A stretch of DNA of 64,000 nucleotides, from contig NZ_JACEFJ010000010.1 in the NCBI RefSeq assembly GCF_015354735.1, forward strand, positions 124,001 through 188,000. Reading direction: 5' to 3'. This DNA is from Pararhodonellum marinum. Its GTDB lineage: Bacteria > Bacteroidota > Bacteroidia > Cytophagales > Cyclobacteriaceae. The notes beneath the pieces were generated by a model that saw only the letters and a program-made list of their open reading frames with translations, was not told the origin of the DNA and did no database searches. A program made the translations under genes and the position numbers. Positions 8,661-17,677 of the stretch are shown here, piece after piece. The first letter of the stretch is position 1. Every line of letters starts with the position of its first letter.

Positions 8661-9752
8661 CTAAGGCTCTACCGTTTCTATCGTTCCGTCCTCACGATGG
8701 GTGATTTTGGTCATCTTCACATTCCTCAGATGCGTTTCCCCCGAAAGTTCGGTATCGTGGTAAAACAGGTACCAGTCACCTTCAAATTCCACGATGGAAT
8801 GGTGGTTGGTCCAGCCCTGAACGGGTTTCAAAAGGACACCTTGGTAAGTAAAGGGTCCATAAGGGCTGTCGCCTGTGGCATAGGCGATGTTGTGGGTGTC
8901 GCCCGTTGAATAGGAGAAGTAATACTTGCCGTTGTACTTGTGCACCCAAGCCGCTTCAAAAAAGCGCCTGTCATGGTCACCTGCCAGTAAAGGAGAGCCG
9001 TCCTGATCCAGGATGGAAATGGCCCGGGGTTTTTCGGCAAATTCCAACATGTCACCGCTTAGCTTGGCAACCATGGGACTGATGGCAGGTTCATCATCAG
9101 CGGGTTCGTCATCATAGGGCAGGCTGCCCGTAGAAAGGTATTCACCGGTTCTCCATTTCTGCAGCTGTCCGCCCCAGATGCCTCCCCAATAGATGTAGTA
9201 GTCATTTCCATCCTGGAAAACGGCCGGATCTATGCTGTAACTTCCTTTGATAGGTTCGGGCTGTGCCTTAAAAGGTCCTTCGGGGCGGTCACTTACCGCT
9301 ACCCCCAATCTGAAAATATCATCTTTGTCTTTGGCCGGAAAGTAGAGGTAATACTTGCCGTTTTTGTGCGCTGCATCAGGCGCCCACATCTGTCGATTGG
9401 CCCAAGGCACGTCGTCCACATCCAAGGCCACGCCATGATCGAAAGGTTCGGCATCAGGGCCATCCATGGAGAACACATGGTAATCCCGCATGTTGAAATG
9501 GGCACCTGAATCATCCTCTTCCACATCTGATTCCACATCGTGGGAAGGATAGATGTAGATTTTTCCATCAAAAACATGGGCAGAGGGATCTGCGGTAAAA
9601 ATATGGCTGATCAAAGGTTGATTTAAAAAGGGGCTTTCGGGTTCAGCTTCCGTCACTTCTTCTTCCTCAGTTTGCTCCGGGGCACCACAGGAAAACAGGA
9701 AAGTCAAAGCCAGTAAGCAGGCCAAAGCTTGTTTGGTGAGGGGGTGGTTCAT
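8661..9752 (-). CDS. GH43-like five-bladed propeller glycosidase, lipoprotein
   Basis: Lipid-anchored glycoside hydrolase of family 43 type, which usually removes arabinose or xylose side chains. The start at 9752 gives MNHPLTKQALACLLALTFLF and a lipobox Cys; in-frame codons further upstream do not resemble a signal peptide. An acidic linker (EQTEEEEVTEAEPES) precedes the catalytic domain. The domain shows HIFTADPSAHVFDGK (first Asp as candidate base), QMWAPDAAHKNGKYYLYF, SIDPAVFQDGNDYYIYWGG (Asp as pKa modulator) and FFEAAWVHKYNGKYYFSYS (Glu as candidate acid). It is a single gene with its own terminator. Substrate is uncertain. Confidence 0.88.
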   Translation of the reverse strand: MNHPLTKQALACLLALTFLFSCGAPEQTEEEEVTEAEPESPFLNQPLISHIFTADPSAHVFDGKIYIYPSHDVESDVEEDDSGAHFNMRDYHVFSMDGPDAEPFDHGVALDVDDVPWANRQMWAPDAAHKNGKYYLYFPAKDKDDIFRLGVAVSDRPEGPFKAQPEPIKGSYSIDPAVFQDGNDYYIYWGGIWGGQLQKWRTGEYLSTGSLPYDDEPADDEPAISPMVAKLSGDMLEFAEKPRAISILDQDGSPLLAGDHDRRFFEAAWVHKYNGKYYFSYSTGDTHNIAYATGDSPYGPFTYQGVLLKPVQGWTNHHSIVEFEGDWYLFYHDTELSGETHLRNVKMTKITHREDGTIETVEP

Positions 9753-9817
9753 AGCTATGTCAGGTTTTTGTATATAATATTTTGAAAAACCTAAATTAGA
9801 GAAATTGCAATCGGTTT

Positions 9818-9825
9818 CAAAATTA
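9818..9825 (-). promoter_or_regulatory. Candidate -7 box for the GH43 gene
   Basis: TAATTTTG on the minus strand matches TAnnTTTG about 65 bases before the chosen ATG at 9752. The region is AT-rich and no convincing -33 element is seen, so support is weak. Confidence 0.25.
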
Positions 9826-9910
9826 AAAAACAAAATGATAAAAGGGGATAGAAGATCAGGACCTCTTTCTGTAGTCCCTTTAATTCTGACCGATTTCGGA
9901 TGAAAATGAG

Positions 9911-10230
9911 GGTAAAAGTTGTAAAAATGGTAAGTGGTGGAGAAGTCTAAAAGAATTGCGCTTTGAGGGATGATCGGACTTTTAAATTCCCATTATTGCC
10001 GTCACGCTGAGCGAAGCGAAGAGTCTACGCACTATCGGAGCGAAGCCTGCCTACCGAAGCTAAAGGTCTTCACCAATTTTGCCGTCACGCTGAGCGGAGT
10101 GAAGCGTCTACGCACTATCGGAGCGAAGCCTGCCTGCCGAAGCTAAAGGTCTTCACCAATTTTGTCGTCACGCTGAGCGGAGCGAAGCGTCTTTGTTCTT
10201 TCGGAGCGTTATTTTCCATATGTGCTGAGC
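9911..10230. repeat. Intergenic repeat array, left copy (83-bp period)
   Basis: Three copies of a unit beginning GTCACGCTGAGCG start at 10001, 10084 and 10167, giving an exact 83-base period. Each unit runs through GAAGCGTCT, TCGGAGCG, CCTGCC, GAAGCTAAAGGTCTTCACC and AATTTTG. They are preceded by a block from about 9911 containing GGTGGAGAAGTCTAAAAGAA and TTTGAGGGATGATCGGA. That block plus GTCAC units recurs in the same orientation at 16136-16330. No open frame of interest is present. The 10231-10454 remainder is the leader of the histidine kinase gene, with no other feature seen. Confidence 0.85.
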
Positions 10231-10454
10231 GATTGATAAATCGATATAAGCAAACCAAAAAGCTTGAGGACGTTTGACCAAATAAATTGAACCGGTCAAA
10301 CGCCATTTTGTCCACCTGCGGTCATTCTTTCATTTACCTCCTATTAATCAATCGCTTAAAGGAAAAAACAATCCAATTTATAGCGAGAATTTACGTTCAT
10401 TTATTTATTTTTATCATACCTTAACAGTTTTCGGGCATTTATCTTTTTTAAGCA

Positions 10455-11909
10455 ATGAAACCGTTGACCCCTCAGGCCTTAAAAAAAGTTTACGCACTTA
10501 GGGACCTTCCCGAAGAACAGCTTCAATGGCTGATCAGCCATGGGGAGTATGCGGAGTTTGCGGAAGGGGAAGTGCTTACCCGAACGGGAGAACCCATTGA
10601 CCACCTTTGGTTGATTATGGAAGGTCAAGGGACTTTTTATATGGATATCAATGGCAAGCTGATCCACTTTTATACTTTTGATAACAGTCCCGAAACAGGG
10701 GGAGTGGGCGGCTTGTTGCCTTATTCCAGGATGGAGAAATCGCCCGGTTTTACCTATGCGGTGGGCAAGGTCAAGGTGTTGTTGTTGCACAAACAGCATT
10801 TCCAACAATTGGAATCCATCAGCCCGGTATTGAAAAAACGACTGATTACCTGCATGACGGAGAGGGCCCGCGCCTTTGCCACCCATGGCCTGCAGCAGGA
10901 AAAGATTGCGGCCTTGGGCAAGTTAGCCGCTGGTGTGGCCCATGAACTGAACAACCCCGCCGCTGCCATCAACAGGCTGGCTTCCGTGATCCGGAGAAGA
11001 ATTGAAGCAGGTGAAATCCTTACCCAGGCGCTTTTGGAAAAAAACATCCAAGCCAGTCAATTGACGGTTTTAAGGGAAAAGATGAAGGAAAAGGTAAGGT
11101 CTGTGGGAACGCCATCGCCCTATTCCGCGCTGCAAAGATTGGAGAAAGAAGAGGAGTTGGCCGATTGGTTGGAAAAAAATGACATCCCTAAAAGCCGGCA
11201 ACTCAGTGAATCTTTTGTGGCAGCCTACTGGACCTTAGGAGACCTGGAGGCTGTAAGTAAGGATACTGATCCTGATGGACTTGCCCCATTGCTGCTGTGG
11301 ATGGAAAATCTGCTCAACTTTGGTTGGCTTCTCAGGGAATTGGAAGCTTCCTCAGAAAGGATCTCCTCTCTGGTGGGCTCCATCAAAAACCATGTTCAGA
11401 TGGACCGAAGCAATAGCCTTGAACTGACTGACCTGCACCAAGACCTAGACAATACTTTCACCCTTTTCGGCTACAAGTTGCGGGAAAAGAATATCTCGGT
11501 GACCAAACGCTATCAGGAGGGTCTTCCCAAAATTGAGGCCTATGTGGGCGAACTCAATCAGGTGTGGAGCAACCTGATCGACAATGCGATCCAATCCCTC
11601 CCTGATTCCGGGGAATTGGAAATAGTCACGGACAGGCAGGAAGACGAAGTAATCGTGAAGGTAATAGACAATGGACCGGGTATCGCCAAAGACATCATGC
11701 CCTATATATTTGATCCTTTCTTCACCACCAAAAAAGCCGGACAGGGCACGGGCATGGGATTGGACATGGTCAAGCGCATTGTAGCCCACCATCAGGGAAT
11801 CATTGAGGCCGAGACGGCAAATGGACAAACTACATTTATGGTCAGGCTGCCTGTATTTCAGGCCAAAGCAGCCGAACCTTTGACACAACCGCAATTCCAC
11901 AAACAATGA
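10455..11909 (+). CDS. Sensor histidine kinase with N-terminal cyclic-nucleotide-binding domain
   Basis: Soluble histidine kinase; no membrane helix is visible. Residues about 15-135 form a CRP/CAP-like cyclic-nucleotide-binding fold (GEVLTRTGEPIDHLWLIMEG). Residues from about 150 form the dimerisation and phosphoacceptor region with H-box AAGVAHELNNPAAAI (His163). The kinase core has the N-box NQVWSNLIDNAIQSLP, the G1 box VIDNGPGIAKD, an F-box (IFDPFFTT) and G2 GQGTGMGLDMVKRI. The stop overlaps the start of the receiver-flavoprotein gene by 4 bases (ATGA), so the two are translationally coupled and almost certainly cognate. A cyclase gene follows, so cAMP is a plausible ligand (inference). 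The sugar-phosphate-binding Arg of the cNMP pocket cannot be assigned with confidence. Confidence 0.92.
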   Translation: MKPLTPQALKKVYALRDLPEEQLQWLISHGEYAEFAEGEVLTRTGEPIDHLWLIMEGQGTFYMDINGKLIHFYTFDNSPETGGVGGLLPYSRMEKSPGFTYAVGKVKVLLLHKQHFQQLESISPVLKKRLITCMTERARAFATHGLQQEKIAALGKLAAGVAHELNNPAAAINRLASVIRRRIEAGEILTQALLEKNIQASQLTVLREKMKEKVRSVGTPSPYSALQRLEKEEELADWLEKNDIPKSRQLSESFVAAYWTLGDLEAVSKDTDPDGLAPLLLWMENLLNFGWLLRELEASSERISSLVGSIKNHVQMDRSNSLELTDLHQDLDNTFTLFGYKLREKNISVTKRYQEGLPKIEAYVGELNQVWSNLIDNAIQSLPDSGELEIVTDRQEDEVIVKVIDNGPGIAKDIMPYIFDPFFTTKKAGQGTGMGLDMVKRIVAHHQGIIEAETANGQTTFMVRLPVFQAKAAEPLTQPQFHKQ

Positions 11910-13567
11910 AACAGCCGTTTATAATTTTAATTGACGATGATGTGCAGGTTTTGAGATCGATCCAAAGAGACATCAGTAGCCAGTTCAGGGAGGATTACCG
12001 GATTTCTTCCTTTGAGTCCGGCCGGGAAGCGCTTGATTTTATGAAAGCCCTGAAATTGAAAAACGAAGCTTTGGCCCTGATCATCTCAGATCAGCGCATG
12101 CCGGAAATGGATGGGGTGACACTATTGGAAAAAGCAAGAATAATCTACCCTGAAACCAAGAATATGTTGCTAACTGCCTATTCTGACATTGAAGTCGCCA
12201 TCAAGGCCATCAATGACATCAAATTGGATTATTACCTGCCCAAGCCCTGGAGTCCTCCTGAAGAAAAGCTTTACCCCATCATGGAAGATTTATTGGATGA
12301 TTGGCATGCTGCCCACAAGCCTGACCATGAGGGCATCCGGATCGTGGGCTTCCAATGGTCTCCAAAATCCCATGCGTTAAAAGAATTTCTGTCAGGCAAC
12401 CTGATTCCTTATCTCTGGCTGGATGTAGAAAATAACGGAGAAGCAGGTAAATTCCTGGAAAGTGCCAAAGCAGAGGCTGACCGACTTCCATTGGTGGTCT
12501 TGCGGGACGGGTCTGTTTTATTGGATCCTGAAATTCCTGCATTGGCTTCCCAGTTGGGACTGAAGCAAAAAGCCACAGACAAAATGTATGATGTGGTGAT
12601 CATTGGAGCGGGTCCGGCAGGATTGGCGGCATCGGTGTATGGGGCTACCGAGGGGCTCAAGACCCTGCTGATCGAAAAAAGCAACCCCGGAGGTCAAGCC
12701 AGCAGCAGTTCCAGAATTGAAAATTACCTGGGCTTTCCATCCGGTCTTTCGGGAGCGGAATTGACCCGAAGGGCGGTGACCCAGACGGTGAGATTTGGAA
12801 CGGAACTGCTTACTCCCCAGGAAGTAAAGGAAATTAAGGTAAAGGACGGCTACAAGGTCATCACTTTGTCCGATGGCGCTGAAATCTTCAGCAGGTCTAT
12901 CATCATTTCCACTGGAGTGGCCTACCGCAAGCTTGAAGTCCCTGGAGCTGATCAATTTACAGGAGCTGGGGTTTATTATGGATCGGCAGCAGTGGAAGCC
13001 CATGCCTGTAGAAATGAAATCATTTATATCATCGGCGGAGGCAACTCGGCTTGTCAGGCAGCCATGTACATGTGCAAATTTGCCAAGGAAGTCAATATGT
13101 TGCTCCGCAAAGAGGCACTCAGTGAAGTGGCTGCCAATTATTTGGTACTGCAGATCAGGGCAGTACCCAATATAAAGATCCTCGGCAATACCGAAATCAT
13201 AGCCATGGAAGGAAGTGAGGTTTTGGAAACCGTCACGCTGTGGAACAACAAAACAGATGAGCAAAAGAAAGTGCCTGCTAAAGCGGTGTTTGTGTATATC
13301 GGTGCCAGACCCAGTACAGATTGGTTGAAGGATTTTGTGTTTAAGGATGAAAAAGGTTTTATCCTCACAGGTTCAGATCTTGAAAAGGTGGACGGGTTTC
13401 ATACCCATTGGAAATTGGGACGTAAGCCCTATCTACCAGAAAGCAGTGTGCCGGGGGTCTTTGTTTCGGGGGATGTGCGGTCAGGAGCCCTCACAGGGAT
13501 TTCTTCCGCAGTAGGTGAAGGAGCCATGGCCATCCGTTTTGTCAGAAAATATTTACAGGAAATGTAG
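11906..13567 (+). CDS. Response regulator receiver fused to Grx-like and thioredoxin-reductase-like domains
   Basis: Three-part protein. Residues 5-125 are a receiver (IILIDDD, phosphoacceptor Asp62 in SDQRMPEMDG, Lys113 in LPKPW). Residues about 144-220 look like a glutaredoxin-type fold (IRIVGFQWSPKSHALKEFL, then PLVVLRDGS), but the CPxC position reads SPKS. Residues about 228-553 are a thioredoxin-reductase-like flavoprotein with the FAD motif GAGPAG (234-239) and the NAD(P) motif GGGNSA (377-382). The redox CxxC expected just before the second motif is absent; the segment reads YYGSAAVEAHAC. FAD and the nicotinamide site seem intact. Proteins annotated as fused response regulator/thioredoxin-disulfide reductase are known; their output is poorly defined. 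It overlaps the kinase gene by 4 bases. Confidence 0.9.
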   Translation: MKQPFIILIDDDVQVLRSIQRDISSQFREDYRISSFESGREALDFMKALKLKNEALALIISDQRMPEMDGVTLLEKARIIYPETKNMLLTAYSDIEVAIKAINDIKLDYYLPKPWSPPEEKLYPIMEDLLDDWHAAHKPDHEGIRIVGFQWSPKSHALKEFLSGNLIPYLWLDVENNGEAGKFLESAKAEADRLPLVVLRDGSVLLDPEIPALASQLGLKQKATDKMYDVVIIGAGPAGLAASVYGATEGLKTLLIEKSNPGGQASSSSRIENYLGFPSGLSGAELTRRAVTQTVRFGTELLTPQEVKEIKVKDGYKVITLSDGAEIFSRSIIISTGVAYRKLEVPGADQFTGAGVYYGSAAVEAHACRNEIIYIIGGGNSACQAAMYMCKFAKEVNMLLRKEALSEVAANYLVLQIRAVPNIKILGNTEIIAMEGSEVLETVTLWNNKTDEQKKVPAKAVFVYIGARPSTDWLKDFVFKDEKGFILTGSDLEKVDGFHTHWKLGRKPYLPESSVPGVFVSGDVRSGALTGISSAVGEGAMAIRFVRKYLQEM

Positions 13568-13614
13568 TGTAAAATCTTTTTTCTTCAGCATATGCCAGAA
13601 TTCAAACCCAATTT

Positions 13615-15666
13615 ATGAAAATCAATGCCATAGAAACCAAGGGCCAAGACCACCTAAAAGCCATCATAGATACGGCGAGTGATGCCATCATTTCCGCTGA
13701 CCAAAATGGCCTTATCGTAGATTGGAACCTGGCCGCAGAAAGGATTTTCCAATATAAAAAAGCTGAAGTGCTGGGCAAATCCTTAAGCTTGATCATCCCC
13801 AAGAAATTTCAAAAAGCGCATGAGACCGGAATGAAAAGGGTAGTGGAAGGCCATCCACACCGGGTAATCGGAAAGGTGGTAGAGCTGGAAGGAGTGCGGA
13901 AAAACGGGGAGCACTTTCCCATAGAACTTTCACTTTCCACTTGGAAAACGGAATCCGGCAAATTTTTCAGCGGGATCATCCGTGATATTTCCGAAAGAAA
14001 AGCAACGGAGGATAAGTTGACCTCATCTGAAAGCAGGTTGCGTTCGGTGATGGAAACCGCCAACGATGCCATCATCACCGCAGATTCAAAAGGCATCATT
14101 CAATCCTGGAACAGGGCTGCGAGCCACATTTTTGGATTTACAGAGGCTGAGGCCCTCCAGAAACCCCTGACCATCATCATTCCTGCCGACTATAAACGCC
14201 CACATGAAAATGGCATTAAGCGGGTGAGTGGAGGGGGTGAACACCATGTGATCGGCCGGACCATAGAGATTACAGGAAAGCATAAAGACGGACATCTGAT
14301 TCCAATAGAGCTTTCCCTGTCCACTTGGAAACAAGGTGAAAGCCGGTTTTACGGAGGCATCATCCGGGATATTTCTGAAAGAAAACTTGCGGAGGAAATC
14401 CGAAATGCCTCTGAAGTCAAATTCCAGTCCATCACCGAAACCGCCAATGATGCCATCATCGTGGGCAATGAAACAGGCCATATTTACATGTGGAACAAAG
14501 CAGCGGAACGGATATTTGGCCACAAAGAGGTTGAGGTCAAAGGGATGCCCCTCAGCATCATCGTACCTGAAGAATACAAAGCGCTACATGAGGCAGGCTT
14601 GAAACGGGTAGCTAAGGGCGGTGCTGCCAGGGTAATTGGCCGGACGGTAGAATTAAAGGGCCTGCACAAAGACGGGCATCTGATGGACATAGAGCTCTCC
14701 CTCTCCACATGGATTTCTATGAAACAGCGTTTTTTTTGTGGGATCATCCGGGACATCAGCGAGCGAAAAAAAGCAGAAAACCAGCTCAAGGACCAAAGAA
14801 AAAAGCTGGCCGAGCGATCTCGGCAATTGGCCAGGCTGAATGAAGATGTGAAATCCAAAAACGAGCAATTGCAGGCCCTATCCAACAAACTGGCCAAGTA
14901 CCTTTCCAGGCAAGTATATACTTCTATTTTTGAAGGCAAAAAAGATGTTAAAATTGAGTCTTACAGAAAACTTTTGACCGTTTTCTTTTCTGACATTCAG
15001 GGATTTACTGATCTAACGGAAAGGGTAGAATCAGAGGTATTGACCAATGTGCTGAACAAATACCTGAATGAGATGTCCAAGGTGGCCTTGGATCATGGTG
15101 GGACCATTGACAAATATATCGGAGATGCGATCATGATCTTTTTTGGGGATCCTGAGACGTTGGGAGAAAAGCAGGATGCGTTGGCCTGTGTGAAGATGGC
15201 CCTCGACATGAAACAGAAATTGACAGTCCTGCGCAAAGAATGGGAGGCCATGGGCATCTCACATCCTTTACGAATCAGGATGGGTATCAATACCGGCTAT
15301 TGCACGGTGGGGAACTTCGGTTCGGAAGACCGGTTGGATTACACCATTGTAGGAGGACCGGTGAATATGGCAAGCAGACTGGAATCCGCAGCACCGGTTG
15401 ATGAAATTTTGATTTCGGCAGACACCTATAGACTTGTGCATGAAGAGGTGGAATGTGAAAAAAGAGATGAAATCAGCGTGAAAGGTTTTGTAAATCCAGT
15501 GCAGACCTATTTGGTCAAAAAGCTGTATGGAGACCGAAACAAAAGGGAAGAACAGCTCAATGCGCAACTCAGAGGATTTAACCTCAGCATTGATTTTGAC
15601 CAGCTGGATTACGCGGATAAGCTGTATGCCAGGCAATTGCTGGAGCAGGCGATGTCGAAATTGTAA
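13615..15666 (+). CDS. Triple-PAS class III adenylyl-cyclase-like protein
   Basis: Cytosolic sensor-cyclase. Three consecutive PAS/S-box units of about 130 residues are near repeats of each other, each containing a DAII, WN.AAE.IF and IELSLSTW...GIIRDISERK pattern. They are joined through a coiled coil (about 385-430) to a class III nucleotidyl cyclase catalytic domain. Both metal Asp residues are present (Asp460 in FSDIQGF, Asp504 in IGDAIM). Lys500 in TIDKYIGD and Asp575 in LDYTIVGG are the pair expected for adenine, so cAMP is the likely product. It lies 47 bp after the receiver-flavoprotein gene in the same direction. With the cyclic-nucleotide-binding kinase two genes upstream, this suggests a local cAMP circuit (inference). 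Confidence 0.92.
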   Translation: MKINAIETKGQDHLKAIIDTASDAIISADQNGLIVDWNLAAERIFQYKKAEVLGKSLSLIIPKKFQKAHETGMKRVVEGHPHRVIGKVVELEGVRKNGEHFPIELSLSTWKTESGKFFSGIIRDISERKATEDKLTSSESRLRSVMETANDAIITADSKGIIQSWNRAASHIFGFTEAEALQKPLTIIIPADYKRPHENGIKRVSGGGEHHVIGRTIEITGKHKDGHLIPIELSLSTWKQGESRFYGGIIRDISERKLAEEIRNASEVKFQSITETANDAIIVGNETGHIYMWNKAAERIFGHKEVEVKGMPLSIIVPEEYKALHEAGLKRVAKGGAARVIGRTVELKGLHKDGHLMDIELSLSTWISMKQRFFCGIIRDISERKKAENQLKDQRKKLAERSRQLARLNEDVKSKNEQLQALSNKLAKYLSRQVYTSIFEGKKDVKIESYRKLLTVFFSDIQGFTDLTERVESEVLTNVLNKYLNEMSKVALDHGGTIDKYIGDAIMIFFGDPETLGEKQDALACVKMALDMKQKLTVLRKEWEAMGISHPLRIRMGINTGYCTVGNFGSEDRLDYTIVGGPVNMASRLESAAPVDEILISADTYRLVHEEVECEKRDEISVKGFVNPVQTYLVKKLYGDRNKREEQLNAQLRGFNLSIDFDQLDYADKLYARQLLEQAMSKL

Positions 15667-15787
15667 GTTGCTGACTGGTTTTCAGGTTGTCAAGTTTTCA
15701 TCGTTGTCGAACTTGACATTTGTTAGACAGGTAACAAGAGGCAATATTCTAGCCTTTAATTATTTAGAAGCAAACCCTTCCATTTAC

Positions 15788-16330
15788 CGTCACCTTGCCT
15801 ACCTGAAGTAGGAACTCGCCGAAAGTTCTTCGCCTTTGTTGTCGTCACTTTGAGCGGAGCAGGCCTGCCGAAGGTAAAGGTCTGCACCAATTTTGTCGTC
15901 ACTCTGAGCGAAGCGAAGCGTCTTCGTCCTTTCGGAGCGATAGTTTTCCAAATGTTCGGAGAGATCCTTGACCGGCCATCAGAAGGGCTTCGGCAGGCTC
16001 AGCACGACGCAGTAACAAACAATAATGTCGTCACTCTGAGCGAAGCGAAGCGTCTTCGTCCTTTCGGAGAGATAGTTTTCCATATGTTCAGAGAGATGCC
16101 TACCTGACGACGGGGAGTTAATTTATAAAGACTTTAGTAAAAGCTGTAAAAATTATAATTGGTGGAGAAGTCTAAAAGAATTGCTCTTTGAGGGATGATC
16201 GGATTTTTGATTAAAATCCCATTATTGTCGTCACTCTGAGCGGAGCGAAGCCTGCCTGCCGAAGGTAAAGGTCTGCACCAATTTTGTCGTCACTCTGTGC
16301 GAAGCGAAGCGTCTTTGTTCTATTGGATCA
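15788..16330. repeat. Intergenic repeat array, right copy
   Basis: Five or so GTCACT-CTGAGCG units start near 15844, 15898, 16029, 16229 and 16288, related to the array at 9911-10230. The stretch 16136-16227 repeats the left array's GGTGGAGAAGTCTAAAAGAA and GAGGGATGATCGGA block in the same orientation. An inverted piece occurs near 15982-16005 (GGGCTTCGGCAGGCTCAGCACGAC region). No coding potential is seen in 15667-16488. The last 150 bases form the AT-rich leader of the sigma factor gene. Confidence 0.8.
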
Positions 16331-16488
16331 GAAGATTCGTTGAAAAAATTAACTAACAATAGTAAAATTTAAAAACATGGTATTATACAGAATAAAATAC
16401 CTAAAACATAAAAATATATGGACGATTATTTGATTAATTCTTGATTTATACTTAATATAGTTAACCTTTTTTCGTTCGCGGATCGAAA

Positions 16489-17061
16489 ATGAAAACAACC
16501 CAAAATGTGCCTGATTTGGTATCCCAACTCAAAGGTGGGAGTGAACATGCTTTTTCGGAACTTTTCAAGATGTTTCTACCCAAGATTTGCAATGTCTCCA
16601 GAAAGATGTTTTTGTCCAAAGAGGATGCGGAAGAAATAGGGCAGGAAGTTTTTTTACTCATATGGAAAAACAGGGAAAGGCTAAAGTGTGAACTTTCTTT
16701 CAATGCCTATCTTTTGACCATACTGAAATCCCTCATCATAAAAAAAGCAAGAAAAGAAGCCAAAAGGATAGCATATGAAAAATATGTGCTCCGGATGCAT
16801 CCCAGTTTGGAAGCGGAGCCGGAAAGCTTGCTGGAAATTTCGGAATTGGAAACCATCGCCATGGCAGCAGTTGCAAAACTCCCTCACTTTCAGAAGGAAG
16901 TTTACATACTCAAGAACCAAAAAAATATGGGAACGAATGAAATTGCGATCACTATGGGTATTTCAAAACGCACGGTAGAAAACCACATTTACAAAGCTTC
17001 AAAATCTATAAAAATGTCCTTGATGGCCAAATATGTAATGCCACGCACTTTCAGGGTTTAA
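16489..17061 (+). CDS. ECF-type RNA polymerase sigma factor
   Basis: Sigma-70 family extracytoplasmic-function sigma factor of the Bacteroidota SusCD-associated type. Region 2 is visible at about residues 25-90 (FSELFKMFLPKICNVSRKMF, DAEEIGQEVFLLIWKNRE, AYLLTILKSLIIKK). Region 4 is at about 125-180 (LPHFQKEVYILKNQ, then the helix-turn-helix TNEIAITMGISKRTVENHIY). Its neighbour downstream is a shortened FecR-like stub and then SusC/SusD, the standard arrangement for a sigma factor that activates an adjacent nutrient-uptake operon in response to a TonB-dependent transporter. Here the anti-sigma partner appears incomplete, so control may be altered. Confidence 0.9.
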   Translation: MKTTQNVPDLVSQLKGGSEHAFSELFKMFLPKICNVSRKMFLSKEDAEEIGQEVFLLIWKNRERLKCELSFNAYLLTILKSLIIKKARKEAKRIAYEKYVLRMHPSLEAEPESLLEISELETIAMAAVAKLPHFQKEVYILKNQKNMGTNEIAITMGISKRTVENHIYKASKSIKMSLMAKYVMPRTFRV

Positions 17062-17189
17062 ATTGCTTTATATTAAATTTTTTTCAAAAAAATCATTGAA
17101 ATTGTTAGTAAATCCATCAAATAATTACAAAATATTTAATTTTTTTATTTCAAGTGAGTATGCTAAACACTTCAAGGCTATATATAAAA

Positions 17190-17507
17190 ATGGAGGCTAT
17201 GAAATTCAACGAAAATGACATAGGGGATTTTTTTGAAGGGGAACTTGGTGAAAAAGAGGCCAAGGAATTTTTGATATGGCTCCATTCTAAGGAAGGTGAA
17301 AGAACTTATAAACGATGGATTGAAAAGCTTTGGAAGCATGAAATAGATAAATCCGAAGAGATAAAGGAAGCTGATTTCCATATGGCAATCATGGAGTTAG
17401 GTTTTTTGATCAACCATAAGATCGTCGGATTACCCTATTTAAGGAATAAAACAGGCTTATCAATCAAATTATTAACCGATATAGATGCAAGTTTCAACCT
17501 TACATGA
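17190..17507 (+). pseudogene. Truncated FecR-like anti-sigma factor, N-terminal stub
   Basis: Encodes about 105 residues resembling only the cytosolic N-terminal domain of a FecR-family anti-sigma factor (IGDFFEGELGEKEAKEFLIW, then SKEGERTYKRWIEKLW). No membrane helix or periplasmic FecR domain follows; the frame ends at 17507 after an unrelated-looking tail. Starts at 17160, 17190 or 17199 are possible; GGAGG just before ATG 17199 could serve that start. Full-length relatives are around 300-400 residues. The next 215 bases to SusC hold no continuation in another frame that I recognise, so the gene was cut rather than merely frameshifted. A retained sigma-binding domain could still sequester the sigma factor without sensing. 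Confidence 0.6.
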
Positions 17508-17677
17508 GGAAAAGCCTTAGCTGCTGTTGCGGAGACTTTACCTGAGGGTGTTACTCCTTAATTATTAGGATTATTTACTTGAATTATGATTGCCTCGAAT
17601 CAACCTATTGAACTGCCTATGAAGAAAAAAACAAATGGTTCTGAATGATTTTCCTTTTTATCCGATAGAACCACTTC

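Noticed and set aside
9997-10230. Regularly spaced repeats that could suggest a CRISPR array
   Set aside because: The whole 83-bp unit is repeated with no unique spacers of constant size, and no cas gene is nearby.
10115-10315. Minus-strand open frame inside the repeat array
   Set aside because: It is generated by the repeat units and resembles no protein.
13809-14939. Internal repeats in the PAS-cyclase gene as a DNA repeat element
   Set aside because: They reflect three homologous PAS domains in one frame, not a mobile or intergenic repeat.
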